From positions 3,893,168 through 3,957,167 of the forward strand of contig NZ_CP009528.1 of NCBI RefSeq assembly GCF_000970025.1: 64,000 nt of DNA, in the 5' to 3' direction. The notes beneath the pieces are model-generated. The model ran no database searches. It was not told the origin of the DNA and was given only the letters and a program-made list of their open reading frames with translations. Source of the stretch: Methanosarcina barkeri MS (lineage in GTDB: Archaea; Halobacteriota; Methanosarcinia; Methanosarcinales; Methanosarcinaceae). This document shows positions 8,675 to 17,928 of this stretch, piece after piece; positions within the stretch are counted from its first letter, which is position 1; every line of letters starts with the position of its first letter. The position numbers and the translations under genes are program-made.

Positions 8675-9016
8675 CTATTTTTCACTTCTGTAAAAGTACA
8701 TTGAGAAATATATTCTCTTGTGCTTTTTATTTTCAGGACGAAATTCCAGAGGTATCATTCCAATTATATGGTGCCTCAAGAATTTTGGACTTCTAGACCC
8801 CTATTTAAACATCAAAGTCCACCTGAAATATAGGGTAGATTTGAGTACTAATACATGGGATTATACAATAGCATGAGTATATAAATATAATCGTACTGAT
8901 AATAAATTATAAATATAAATCATGACAAATAAGAAGCCCAGATAGAAGAGGATTTGATAGGATTTGTACTGCAACTGACTAAAAGAGCTTAAATATTTAC
9001 ATTCCGATTATAGCAT
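8675..9016. promoter_or_regulatory. Divergent promoter region
   Basis: AT-rich DNA (about 340 bases) between the divergent orphan recognition-domain gene and the acetyltransferase gene. Nothing else is recognised. Confidence 0.35.
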
Positions 9017-9556
9017 ATGCAGGAAAGAGATAAGCCCAAATCCCCTGTGATAAGAGAGGCTACACCGCAAGATACTCAGGAAATACTTGAAATCTTTAAT
9101 TACTATATAGATAATAGTTTTGCAGCCTACCTCGAAATCCCTGTTGGCCCGGAATTTTTCAAAACCTCACACGATGAGAGTGAACCGAACAAAAGTGAGC
9201 CTTACCCTTTTTACGTAATGGAAGAAGATAACAGAGTGATCGGTCTCGGAGCCCTTAGGCCGTATTTACCCTTCCCTAATTTTCAGCACACCGGAGTACT
9301 CTCATATTTTATCCTGCCAGAATACACAAGAAAAGGCCAGGGAACAAAGCTGCTAAATTTCCTGTGTCAGGAAGCTAAAAAGAAGAATATGAAAAGCCTC
9401 CTTGCAAATGTCTCCTCGAAAAACCAGGCCAGCCTGAATTTTCACCTTAAACATGGATTTGTAGAATGCGGCAGGTTTAAAGATGCAGGAACGAAGTTCG
9501 GAAAGTACTTTGATATTGTGTGGTTTCAGAAGTTCCTGGAAGAAAGCATGGAATAG
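9017..9556 (+). CDS. GNAT-family N-acetyltransferase
   Basis: A cytosolic acetyl-CoA-dependent acetyltransferase of 179 residues, nearest in pattern to the phosphinothricin/RimI-like branch. It begins IREATPQDTQEILEIFNYYIDNSFAAYL, typical of that branch. The acetyl-CoA loop is in YTRKGQGTKLLNFLCQEAKK (R/Q-x-x-G-x-G/A type), followed by LLANVSSKNQASLNFHLKHGFVECGRF, the conserved motif B segment. Start ATG 9017 sits right after an AT-rich leader and gives the normal length. Substrate is not predictable. No operon partner is seen. Confidence 0.85.
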   Translation: MQERDKPKSPVIREATPQDTQEILEIFNYYIDNSFAAYLEIPVGPEFFKTSHDESEPNKSEPYPFYVMEEDNRVIGLGALRPYLPFPNFQHTGVLSYFILPEYTRKGQGTKLLNFLCQEAKKKNMKSLLANVSSKNQASLNFHLKHGFVECGRFKDAGTKFGKYFDIVWFQKFLEESME

Positions 9557-9823
9557 TCCTCCTGAAAAGCTGTATAGCTCCTTTTAGCATTTTTAAAACC
9601 ACTTCATCGAATATCCTTTAAAAATCTGAGAATCTGGAGGCTTTTTGTTAACTCACTGAAAAGCCGTACATCTCCTATTAATCCTCCTATGAAGCTGTAC
9701 AGCCTCCAATTTACTAAGAAACTGTACAGCCCTCGGTTTCCGGTCGTGCCAGAATCTCCTGCTGCCCATATGCCTAACAATCAAGACATTTTATCAGGAT
9801 ATTTTCTTTTTCAGCACTTAAAA

Positions 9824-12451
9824 TTAGATTGTGATACGAGAATCTGCAAGGGGCAGATAATCAATACCCTCTGTATTCACGGTATAAGCTGCATCACAGA
9901 TACCGTCTCCATTTTTATCTTCATGAGTCTGGCTGAAACCGTCTCCATTTGGAGTAGCCCAGAAATTTCCACCAAGGTAAGTTCCATCAACAATATTCTT
10001 TGCCGGTGTCAGGGTTGTATTCAAGCTCGTACCTGCGTTAGAACCTTGCAGATAAATATTGTTTACGTTGTTGAAATAGTTATTATAAATCGAGCTGTTT
10101 CCAGAATCAAGAAGGAAGAGCCCATATTCCGAGTTTGAAGTAACCCTGTTACTGTTCAGGATATTATTCATTGAAGAACCCAGATAGATTCCGTGCCTGG
10201 AATTTGAATTTGCCTGGTTACCTGACAGCCTGTTATCGCTGGAATTCTTCAAATAGAAACCAAATAAATTATTCGAGACGTTATTATCACTCAGGCTATT
10301 GTTACTGCAAAAGGCAATCCACATCCCGTAATTGCTGCCAAATGCCGCGTTGTTGGAAAATGCATTTTCGCTGGAATTCTGCAGATAAATAGAGACATAA
10401 TTATTCGAGGCTTCATTATTAATTAACGTGTTTTCAGCCGAATCCCAGACACTGATTCCGGAAACGGTGCTGTTTAATGCAGTATTGTCTGTAAGAACAT
10501 TTCCATTCGATTCCTTTAAGTAGACACCGATCTGGTTATCTAATGCCCTGTTGTCGTCCAGCTTATTATCATTGCTCGAAGAGTACAGCCATAGACCATA
10601 ATTGCTATCCAACACCGTGTTATTACTAAGCAGGTTTGTGCTGGAATTCCTCAAAACGATAGAAACACTGTTTTTTGAGGCTGTGGAATTGCTTAATGTA
10701 TTTCCTACAGAATCCCACAGATTGATACCAGAGTTTGTGCTACCTGACACCTTACTGTTGTTAAGTACATTTCCACTGGAAACTTTCAGATAAGCACCGA
10801 TTTTATTGTTTGACAGAATATTTCCTTCCAGCGTATTATTGCTAGAAGAATCCACCCAGATACCATAGTTACTACCGGACACCGAGTTATTGAGAAGTGT
10901 ATTTTCCGAGGAATTATGCAGGAAAATTGAAATTTCGTTCCCTGAGACTATATTATTGTCGAGGAGATTGTTGCTGGAAGAGTCAAGACGAATTCCAGAT
11001 CCTGTAGCCGCACCGGAGTTACTGAGAATCGAGGAACTGTTCCCACTGAAAATGTCTGAAGTAGGATCTATGTAATTGTTAGAAAGCTGGTTGCCTTCGA
11101 TATTGCAGTACTTAACTCCATTAAGGTGGATACCTGAACTGGGGTAGTCTACAGACCCGATTATATTCAGCCCGCGAATTGTCACTCCATCCGCAATAAC
11201 ATAGAAAACATCATTAAGACTGCTGGCTGACTTGATAATGGTGTCTTCACTGGTGTTCCCACTAGTGTCCCCATGAAGGGAAGATTGAGAGGTAAGGGTT
11301 AAATTCTTTACGTACACGTTGATGTTTTCTTCATAGATGCCCGGGAAAATAAGGATTGTGTCACCAGGAAGTGCATTGTCTATTGCCGCCTGGATCGAGG
11401 TAAAATCCGCAACAGGCCCTGTACTATTATTTACAGTAATCACTACCGGCTCAAATTCGTTAAGTGGAAGATAATCTATGAACTGGGTGTCTTCAATATT
11501 ATACTGGGAATCAAAAATTCCGTCAAGATCAATGTCCCTGGCTTTTTCAGGATATATAGTCCCATCAGGTATTTCCCAGAGATTGCCTCCGAGGTAAGGG
11601 CCGCCAGCTATGTTAGTACCCTCAGTTTTTGTAGTGTTCCAGATATTTGTGCCCGAAACCATTTCGGACTTCACGTTTACCGTATTATTGAAACAGTTAT
11701 TATAAATCAGATTGTTTGAAGTTTCGTAAATATGCAGTCCTGATTTTTCGTTGAGGATTACAGTGTTACCTCTCAAAGTATTGCTATTTGATTCGCCTGT
11801 AAGAAAAACACCTTCCGTATTTTGAGAAATGGTATTATCCTCAAGGAAATTATTTGGTGAGTCAAAAAATGAAATTCCTTTACTGCAATTTGAGATTAAA
11901 TTATTACTCAAATTATTGTACAGGCTGCCGCCAAGACTGATACCGGTAAGACAGTTTGAAATTTCATTATTATCAAGCTTGTTGCCTGAACTCATCATGT
12001 ATAGATCGATACCGCAGCTGTTATTGAACAGTTTATTGTTTTCAATGAGGCAATCAATAAATCCAAAAACATGAATTCCGGCGGAGTTAGATCCACTTAT
12101 GCTAAGACCTTTAATGCTTACGTCGTTTGCCCAGATACTAAAGATATCTTGAGAAACGTCGGCTGCTCGGACTATAGTATCAGAGAAATTTCCAGATTCG
12201 GAAACAATAGATATGTTCTTGTTGATTACAATATTCTCCTCATAAATACCGGGTTTGACAACTATTTTATCTCCTGGATTTGCAGCAGCCACAGCAGCCT
12301 GAATGTTAGTAAAATCTGCAGGCTGACCAGTGTCGTTACTTACAGAAAGCACATTAGCTGCTGCACTTCCTGCAGCCATAAGGTTAAGTGCGAAAATTAC
12401 TAAAAAAATAATTTTCAAGATTCCTTTTACACACATCATAATGCTCCCCAT
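9824..12451 (-). CDS. Secreted NosD-type parallel beta-helix surface protein
   Basis: An 875-residue exported protein. Residues 1-32 form a signal peptide (LKIIFLVIFALNLMAAGSAAA). The rest is built of many beta-helix turns (SSNNxLxxNxxSxN-like rungs, the PbH1/NosD pattern). It is internally duplicated: the segment DFTNIQAAVAAANPGDKIVV near residue 46 recurs as DFTSIQAAIDNALPGDTILI near residue 345, and each half ends with a YLGGNLW/YLGGNFW module followed by an acidic D-x-D-G-I-x-D stretch and IDYLPL. Such proteins are abundant on Methanosarcina cells; cell-wall, adhesion or polysaccharide roles are inferred, not known. No membrane anchor is visible at the C-terminus. It stands alone on the minus strand. 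Confidence 0.85.
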   Translation of the reverse strand: MGSIMMCVKGILKIIFLVIFALNLMAAGSAAANVLSVSNDTGQPADFTNIQAAVAAANPGDKIVVKPGIYEENIVINKNISIVSESGNFSDTIVRAADVSQDIFSIWANDVSIKGLSISGSNSAGIHVFGFIDCLIENNKLFNNSCGIDLYMMSSGNKLDNNEISNCLTGISLGGSLYNNLSNNLISNCSKGISFFDSPNNFLEDNTISQNTEGVFLTGESNSNTLRGNTVILNEKSGLHIYETSNNLIYNNCFNNTVNVKSEMVSGTNIWNTTKTEGTNIAGGPYLGGNLWEIPDGTIYPEKARDIDLDGIFDSQYNIEDTQFIDYLPLNEFEPVVITVNNSTGPVADFTSIQAAIDNALPGDTILIFPGIYEENINVYVKNLTLTSQSSLHGDTSGNTSEDTIIKSASSLNDVFYVIADGVTIRGLNIIGSVDYPSSGIHLNGVKYCNIEGNQLSNNYIDPTSDIFSGNSSSILSNSGAATGSGIRLDSSSNNLLDNNIVSGNEISIFLHNSSENTLLNNSVSGSNYGIWVDSSSNNTLEGNILSNNKIGAYLKVSSGNVLNNSKVSGSTNSGINLWDSVGNTLSNSTASKNSVSIVLRNSSTNLLSNNTVLDSNYGLWLYSSSNDNKLDDNRALDNQIGVYLKESNGNVLTDNTALNSTVSGISVWDSAENTLINNEASNNYVSIYLQNSSENAFSNNAAFGSNYGMWIAFCSNNSLSDNNVSNNLFGFYLKNSSDNRLSGNQANSNSRHGIYLGSSMNNILNSNRVTSNSEYGLFLLDSGNSSIYNNYFNNVNNIYLQGSNAGTSLNTTLTPAKNIVDGTYLGGNFWATPNGDGFSQTHEDKNGDGICDAAYTVNTEGIDYLPLADSRITI

Positions 12452-13340
12452 ATTAAAATTTTTTAAGTTGTGGTATTTCGCTTTTACAGCAATTATTGGA
12501 GTTAATAACCGGATATAGAGAATTTATTTGAGGTATTACAGGATTTTTTAGAACCGAGGAAATTGAAATTAAATCAATTAAATCGGTAAGATTGGTAAAT
12601 CAGTTTGAATGGTTAATCGGTTAATCAATTTGACTGGTTAATCGGTTGAACCAGTTTGACTGAGTAGTATGGAATTGCTCATAGTTTCCATAACTCCAGA
12701 CTTTGAGGTCAGTCGTAAAAAAGACGAAAGAAACAAAACACTCAAAATAATCTTTTTTACTTTGATTCTTATCCGGTTTATTTTCCTGACGAGCTTGCTG
12801 TAATTATAACGTAGAAGAACAGCGTTTTTCAGCAGGAACTGTACAAATTTTGGAAACTATCAACATATATAGAAAATTTGTACTGTTATAAAAAATTAAC
12901 CCAGGATTAAAAAGTGCACTCAAAAAATAGAGATTCTGGACAATAAAACGTCCAAATTTAGAATACATCATAGGTCAAAGTAGGAAACCAGCATCTCTAT
13001 AGGCTGTTCTCTGCAAATTTGAGGATTTTGGCTTGACTCGCAATTATTAAATCCTTAAATATAATCATGAAGCGTAATAATTACAAATTTATTTAATTTA
13101 TTGTATAATAACAAAAAAAATTAAAAATGCGAGTGAAACTATAATATAGTATTTAAGGGTAATTAATAAAAATTGATTTATAGATTTATTATTATATTAT
13201 ATTTGATTGTAATCAATGCAATGGCCCCATGACGCATTTTAACGGGCTTTTTGTAAGGAATATTCGAACAGTATGTACAAGCATCGACAGTATATTTAGG
13301 GAAAATAGGGGAGGAAAATAGGGAACATTGAAACAAAATT
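12452..13340. other. Long AT-rich intergenic region
   Basis: About 900 bases with no supported gene. It should hold the promoter of the beta-helix protein gene. A loose repeat (tttgaatggttaatcggtt and tttgactggttaatcggtt, 12602-12650) is present. The stretch 13070-13205 is extremely AT-rich. Confidence 0.45.
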
Positions 13341-13396
13341 CACTTAAAGAATACTCACTTAAAGAATACTCACTTAAAGAATACTCACTTAAAGAG
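13341..13396. repeat. 15-bp tandem repeat, 3.7 copies
   Basis: The unit cacttaaagaatact occurs at 13341, 13356 and 13371, with a partial copy at 13386. An antisense frame with SLSEY repeats is an artefact of this array. Confidence 0.95.
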
Positions 13397-13440
13397 ATAA
13401 AGTGATATAACTTGTTAAACAGGCTTTTTGAAGTGAAAGT

Positions 13441-13685
13441 TTGAAAGCAATAAGGATTCATGAGTTTGGGGGGCCCGACATTCGGAGGTGCGGGCAGAAA
13501 GGCTCATGACCCAGGCTGACGGAAAAGAACTCGCTCAAATAGCAAATATAATAGACGAAAAGAAAATTAAGCCTATTGTAACAACCGTGCTTCCTTTAGC
13601 AGATGCACAAAAAGCGCATGAGATGAGTAAAAGCGGCCATACTAGCGGGAAGATTGTACTGCGCATTGCAGAGGAACCTAAGTAA
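13441..13685 (+). pseudogene. Internally deleted quinone oxidoreductase / zinc-type alcohol dehydrogenase
   Basis: Only the two ends of the gene remain. From TTG 13441 the frame reads LKAIRIHEFGGPDI, the typical start of NADPH:quinone oxidoreductases, and stops at TGA 13507. In another frame, 13488-13685 encodes 65 residues (TQADGKELAQIANIIDEKKIKPIV...GKIVLRIAEEPK) that match the C-terminus of the same family. Some 230 central residues, including the nucleotide-binding fold, are missing, so this is a dead gene caused by an internal deletion. Confidence 0.75.
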
Positions 13686-13920
13686 AACCTGAATCTACAA
13701 TTATCCATAAGCATTGCTGGCAAGCATGGAAGTTTAAAGAATTTCTTCAATATTCTAATACTGGAGGTAGAGGTGGTATAGTCCTATAATCTCTACCGAC
13801 CTGCCTGAAAAATTATGATTTATTCCTCAGTAAGAGAAAAAATGCATTAAGAAGAAATCTCAGTGAAAGGAATTGATTCAAAAGATCTGAGCATCTGAAC
13901 TGCCGAGTGAGGGGAGATAA

Positions 13921-14310
13921 ATGCCAGAACAACCCAAAAAACCTAGGAGTCTTATACCGCTTTATATAATTATTACTTTATTTTATATAGCTACCGCCTT
14001 TCAGGAAGGTGGAAACCGTATCCTCTTAGAATCGGTATCTAAAGAATCTGATTTTCAAGTTAACCTCACTGAAGGTGTAACTTATAAATTCTGGATTGAT
14101 AACCCCAATGGTCCAGAGAAAGTAAATGTGACGATAAGCAAAGATTCGTATATTGCGCTCCAAAACACATTTGTATTGACCCAACCAAGAAAGAGCTACC
14201 TTCCTGAAAATCCCGAATTTAATGTGACAGAAAGCGGGATTTATCATGTTCACGCCAAACCACTTAACCCCGGGACGGTTTATATGGAAATTGAGAAACT
14301 TGATAGTTGA
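13921..14310 (+). CDS. Small membrane-anchored protein, unknown function
   Basis: A 129-residue protein with a basic N-terminus (PEQPKKPRSL) and one membrane helix at about residues 12-27 (IPLYIIITLFYIATAF). The remainder is a predicted beta-rich outer domain (VNLTEGVTYKFWIDNPNGPEKVNVTISK...GIYHVHAKPL). The N-in topology and beta-sandwich-like pattern suggest a pseudoperiplasmic domain. The ATG at 13921 is preceded by gggga. The next gene (DUF1232) follows 52 bases later on the same strand, so the two may be cotranscribed. I do not recognise a family. Confidence 0.65.
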   Translation: MPEQPKKPRSLIPLYIIITLFYIATAFQEGGNRILLESVSKESDFQVNLTEGVTYKFWIDNPNGPEKVNVTISKDSYIALQNTFVLTQPRKSYLPENPEFNVTESGIYHVHAKPLNPGTVYMEIEKLDS

Positions 14311-14362
14311 AAATTGCAATGACTAAAATAAAATCGAAGTAATATAAGACTGGGGGATTATT

Positions 14363-14758
14363 ATGGATAAAATCAACAATCTCAGAACGAAACCGGTTGA
14401 CGCAAATTTTGAACACTTTAACATTAACCCAGAAAAAACTTTTGACACTGACCTGGGTTTTCCTGAAGAAGTAAGAGACTATCATTATCGTTCAACAGAT
14501 TTCAGGAATATCTGGTATTATTTAGGACTATTGTTTTCTATGTTATTAGATTCTTTTAAAGGGAGATACCCGCTTCCAAAGAAAACCGCATTATTGCTAA
14601 TATTCGCTTTTCTGTACTTAATAAGTCCAGTTGACATCATTCCAGACGTTTTTCCTTTAATTGGACTTGTGGATGATGTCGCAGTACTTGTTTTTTCACT
14701 TAATTTTATTAGAAGCGACCTAGAAAATTATAGAGCCTGGAAAAATTATAGTAACTGA
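14363..14758 (+). CDS. DUF1232 (YkvA-like) membrane protein
   Basis: A 131-residue protein with the DUF1232 signature in its second half: LPKKTALLLIFAFLYLISPVDIIPDVFPLIGLVDDVAVL. The ISPVDIIPD-x(6)-G-x-x-DD pattern is diagnostic of the family, whose function is unknown and which is membrane-associated. The N-terminal 60 residues are polar and specific to this protein. Start ATG 14363 is preceded by gggggatt. It probably forms a two-gene unit with the upstream membrane protein. Confidence 0.8.
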   Translation: MDKINNLRTKPVDANFEHFNINPEKTFDTDLGFPEEVRDYHYRSTDFRNIWYYLGLLFSMLLDSFKGRYPLPKKTALLLIFAFLYLISPVDIIPDVFPLIGLVDDVAVLVFSLNFIRSDLENYRAWKNYSN

Positions 14759-14890
14759 AAAACCAATATTGAAGCTTAATTGCCTGGGATATAAGTCTAA
14801 GAAAAAAACGTCTACAATTTTTGATTTCATACATTGAGTGCATAAATCCGAGATGAAAAAATTTACCTATTTACTTTTTGTCAACCTTCA

Positions 14891-15000
14891 GTTTATCTTT
14901 TGTTTATCTTTTGTTTATCTTTTGTTTATCTTTTGTTTATCTTTTGTTTATCTTTTGTTTATCTTTTGTTTACCTTTTGTCTATTTTCTGTCTACCTTTT
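14891..15000. repeat. 11-bp tandem repeat, about 10 copies
   Basis: The unit gtttatctttt is perfect in seven copies from 14891 and degenerates over three more (gtttacctttt, gtctattttct, gtctacctttt). Frames through it (FIFCLSFVYL-type) look like hydrophobic proteins but are artefacts. Confidence 0.95.
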
Positions 15001-15031
15001 TATCTTCTGTCTACCTTAAGATTATACATCC

Positions 15032-15730
15032 TCAGTTACTTTCAGGAATGCTTGAATTTGTTATTTTCCAGTAAGTTCTCATTCCATTGCAAGTTAAATA
15101 CGCACCTGCAGACACCTGAATTAGTATCAAGACAAGGGACAGCATATCCACACCGGAACCCATTGCACTCACTAAAATTATAAATTTGATCAGAGAATTC
15201 AATAAATTCAGAACTCCTAGAATTCCAGGCAATATTATCGAAATTACAAAGAAAGGTGACAGTAAGATAAGAATAAATCTTGATTTTGACAGTACTTCTT
15301 ATGAATAAGCAAATCCACCAAAATAAGTAATTCCTAAAAACGCTTTGTCCGAAGTTAGAATATCTGGAACAAAGATAAGATGAAAAAGTTCATGAGTGAA
15401 AATAATAACTATACTCAACCCGATAAAGTATACAAAGTCTTGTAAGTCTATTGTTACTGAGATTTTCGAGGGACTGATACCAAAATATACAAAAGAGAAA
15501 GGCGAAAATATATCAAGGATTTTAAAAGAAAGCAGAGCACCAAGGATCATTAGTGGGATTGCTACGAACATAACAGGCACAATATTTGGAGGTTCACGCA
15601 GCTGTATCCAGTTATTTGCAATTAGTTCGGAATGCCTTTCAAGATTTGTTTTAGGTAACCTCTTTCTTAGCCGGATAATACCGCCTCTTCTTATATTAAT
15701 ATCAGTATACTGAAAACCTATTGTTTCACA
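15032..15730 (-). pseudogene. DUF3267-like membrane metalloprotease gene with a nonsense codon
   Basis: One open frame from about 15730 down to TAA 15032-15034 is cut by a single in-frame TAA at 15299-15301. Before it: NWIQLREPPNIVPVMFVAIPLMILG, then the zincin-like THELFHLIFVP and YFGGFAYS. After the stop, in the same frame: EVLSKSRFILILLSPFFVISIILPGILG and a final membrane helix. Together these give the usual DUF3267 layout of HExxH plus four membrane segments. No ATG is present near the N-terminus; the first start-like codon is GTG 15578-15580. The stop is ochre, not amber, so pyrrolysine readthrough does not apply. This is a recent pseudogene. Confidence 0.75.
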
Positions 15731-16052
15731 TTATAAAGAAATATATTTTATTATAATGTAGTAAATTATTGTCTATATATTCTATAATTATTTATCATAA
15801 GGAAAATTTATTCTATTTATTATATATATTCATCCGCAGTATCAGATTTTATCCATGTTTTTGATTGCAGTATAATATACCGGAATAAATGTATCCATGC
15901 TTTTGATTGATTACAATATAATATACCGGAATAAATCTAAGCTTTGAAAATCCGATTTTGAAAATCCGATTAAATGTTAGAGGGATGAAAAATAAAGATA
16001 TGTACCTGAAAATAGTTCAGTAAATATATTACTGTGAGTGGAGGGCAGTACA
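15731..16052. other. AT-rich intergenic region with a roughly 40-bp direct repeat
   Basis: No gene is seen. Two adjacent copies of a 40/44-bp unit (15851-15890 and 15893-15936) share tataatataccggaataaat, and ttgaaaatccgatt occurs twice near 15946-15973. They lie directly upstream of the chagasin-like gene and include TATA-like sequence, so they may affect its promoter. Confidence 0.5.
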
Positions 16053-16475
16053 GTGTCAAAATTTGGATATGGAATAACAGTTTTGATTGTATGCTTAGTT
16101 CTGGCGACGCTTCCAGCGGCTGTATGTGCTAAACCTGACATAGCAAGTCAAAATAAGATGATAACCGAAAATGACAACGGAAATACCATTTATATTAAAG
16201 AAGGACACTCTTTTTTCCTTAAGCTTAAAGAAAATCCGAGCACGGGCTATTCCTGGCAACTCAAGCTGAGTAATGGACTTAACCAGCTCTCAGACAAATA
16301 CCACCCCTTTGAATCTTTAGAAAATAATTTAGTTATTGGCACAGGTGGGTTTCGCTTATGGAGAATTGAAGGTATAGCTAAAGGAGATCAGCAGGTAAAC
16401 GCAATATACAAAAGATCTTGGGAGCCAAAAACAGGCCAGGAACAGACTTTCAAACTTAATATTGTAGTGGTCTGA
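16053..16475 (+). CDS. Secreted chagasin-like (I42) cysteine-peptidase inhibitor
   Basis: An exported small protein with all three loops of the I42/chagasin inhibitor family: NPSTGYSW (about residues 61-68), GTGGFRLW (96-103) and KRSWEP (near 120-125, the RPW-like loop). Family members block papain-like cysteine peptidases by wedging these loops into the active site. The N-terminus MSKFGYGITVLIVCLVLATLPAAVCA is a signal peptide. I choose GTG 16053 because ggagg at 16040-16044 lies 8 bases upstream; a GTG at 16038 would overlap that site. The target could be a surface peptidase of the cell or of a competitor; this is inference. Confidence 0.85.
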   Translation: MSKFGYGITVLIVCLVLATLPAAVCAKPDIASQNKMITENDNGNTIYIKEGHSFFLKLKENPSTGYSWQLKLSNGLNQLSDKYHPFESLENNLVIGTGGFRLWRIEGIAKGDQQVNAIYKRSWEPKTGQEQTFKLNIVVV

Positions 16476-16484
16476 GCCAAACTC

Positions 16485-16670
16485 TCAATCTAAAATCTTT
16501 TTTCTCTTTATGTTATGTAAAACTCGATTGAATGATATCTGTATCACTTTCCGGCTTTTTTCCCCCTTTGTATAAGAGCCAAAAACAGCTAATCTTCGTT
16601 GCTCCGCTGTTTTCAAGGAAAGAAGAAATTTTCGAACAAGTCTTTTTTCGGGGCAGTGTTTTCTATGCAA
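16485..16670 (-). pseudogene. Relic of an MNT-type nucleotidyltransferase antitoxin
   Basis: The fragment reads VRKFLLSLKTAEQRRLAVFGSYTKGEKSRKVIQIS. It aligns with the intact MNT protein at 31931-32227 ([34 protein letters not shown]), including at DNA level. The catalytic GSY-x-(K/R)-GE is recognisable, but the D-x-D pair is gone and the flanks do not continue the domain. It is a decayed copy. Confidence 0.6.
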
Positions 16671-16797
16671 ATATATTTCTTTGTGATCATTTAAAGTATG
16701 CTGAAGTTAAAAATGAAGACCATTGAAGGAGAAAACAGAGCCCTATGTAAAGACAGCAGTTTTTCTATACTTTCTCCCACCTCAAAAAAGAAATATG

Positions 16798-17310
16798 TTA
16801 TGTTATTCCTGCTAATTCAGACGCTTTCTGAAGGTGGCCTGTACCGGAACTGCGAAGTGTTCCGGCCTTTTGGAAATTTTCAGCTCCTACAGTGCCATTT
16901 TTCGCTTCATTTGCTCCCTGCAACAAAAACTGACCTGCAGAGTTATAGTCCTGAAGAGCCAACCTCCATTCTTTCTGCGCATCCTGGAGTTTGGGAGATA
17001 CGGTATATTGATCATTTTCCTGAATGGCGCTCTGAGTATCATTTACTATGTATTGTGCATACACTGCGAGCATGGTATAATTAGAATTGTTTGTCGCGTT
17101 AGATACACCGTCCAGATCTGTTTTAAGTATCTTCAAATGCTTCTGGACATTAGTTCCCCATGCAATATCCTGGTAGGCTGACTTGAGGGTGTTCAGCGGC
17201 GAATTTAGTTGAGCCTGAGAAACATTATCACCGTTTTGTGATCCGGCGAAGCCGATGATAATCAGTACAACTAGTAAAATAAATAATGTGAAGTAGATGT
17301 ATTTTTTCAT
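16798..17310 (-). CDS. Secreted helical protein, paralogue of the lipoprotein at 37.5 kb
   Basis: About 170 residues with an N-terminal membrane anchor or signal (KKYIYFTLFILLVVLIIIGFAGS) and a polar, helical outer part. I start it at ATG 17308-17310, preceded by aggggtg; a GTG six bases upstream is possible. The segment SPKLQDAQKEWRLALQDYNSAGQF matches SSKFQKAQNEWDIILNDYISAAEF in the 37516-37989 lipoprotein. The two define a small family: export signal, two or three helices, and a conserved Q-x-EW-x(4)-x-DY-x-SA core. Function unknown; extracytoplasmic location is well supported. Confidence 0.7.
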   Translation of the reverse strand: MKKYIYFTLFILLVVLIIIGFAGSQNGDNVSQAQLNSPLNTLKSAYQDIAWGTNVQKHLKILKTDLDGVSNATNNSNYTMLAVYAQYIVNDTQSAIQENDQYTVSPKLQDAQKEWRLALQDYNSAGQFLLQGANEAKNGTVGAENFQKAGTLRSSGTGHLQKASELAGIT

Positions 17311-17448
17311 ATACACACCCCTAAAAATTCAGTATATACTATATAAATTTAGAGAGGATGTATTATAAGATTTCCATTCACACATCGTTGGTTAAGCATA
17401 AAATCCCATCTTCTGTATACGTTTTTATAAGAATATAAGATAGACAGC
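17311..17448. other. Intergenic, promoter side of the secreted protein gene
   Basis: AT-rich and without a gene. An IS relic follows at 17449-17690, then about 240 bases of AT-rich DNA lead to the operon starting at 17929. Confidence 0.3.
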
Positions 17449-17690
17449 AATGCTGACATTGATCATTAGCAGAAGAATATATTCTCGTATATATTCTCGT
17501 GTAAGAAACTCAACTGCTAATCCTGAAAAAATGGCTAAATATACACAGTTGCGTTAGAGTACTGTATTTGCAAAGAATACATCAGATTTGTTGACAGTAA
17601 TTCTGCATAGATGTGAAATTAAGAGAACTTTTGAAACGATAACGAGCGTATATGAAAGTCAAGCATTAACGGAGCAAATGATGAGCTAAT
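17449..17690 (+). mobile_element. Relic of an IS4-family transposase C-terminus
   Basis: The plus strand encodes a decayed copy of the C-terminal part of the transposase at 35.4 kb: LTLIISRRIYS, then STANPEKMAKYTQLR, a TAG where the intact copy has Trp, then STVFAKNTSDLLTVILHRCEIKRTFETITSVYESQAL. The bases tatattctcg are duplicated near 17485. No catalytic part or inverted repeat remains, so it cannot move. Confidence 0.8.
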
Positions 17691-17928
17691 TTAGTGGTCA
17701 TATAGGAAGATCACTTCCTAGATGACAATATTTATATGTTTGTATCTTTATTGAAATAATTGATATTCCACTAAACAAGAACAAAAAACAAGGGCTGGTG
17801 CAAATGCGGAATTGGCAAGATTTAATAACATAAGTTTTTTCCTTAATGAAAGTCCCCTCTAAAAATTTTAATATGAATGCCATAAAAGGAGATAAGATAC
17901 TGTTCAAAAACATATCAGGTGGAATGAT

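Noticed and set aside
9689-12403. Several plus-strand frames opposite the beta-helix gene
   Set aside because: They are antisense shadows; the minus-strand gene has a signal peptide and regular beta-helix repeats over its whole length.
13213-13461. SLSEY-repeat protein on the minus strand
   Set aside because: It is explained by the 15-bp tandem repeat and overlaps the oxidoreductase relic; no homologous domain.
14838-15183. Hydrophobic open frames (FIFCLSFVYL repeats) as membrane proteins
   Set aside because: They are frames through an 11-bp repeat, which shifts phase every unit and stays open in several frames; no ribosome site or family.
17449-17690. TAG in the transposase relic as a pyrrolysine codon
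   Set aside because: The intact copy has Trp (TGG) there, and the relic has other damage, so it is a nonsense mutation in dead sequence.
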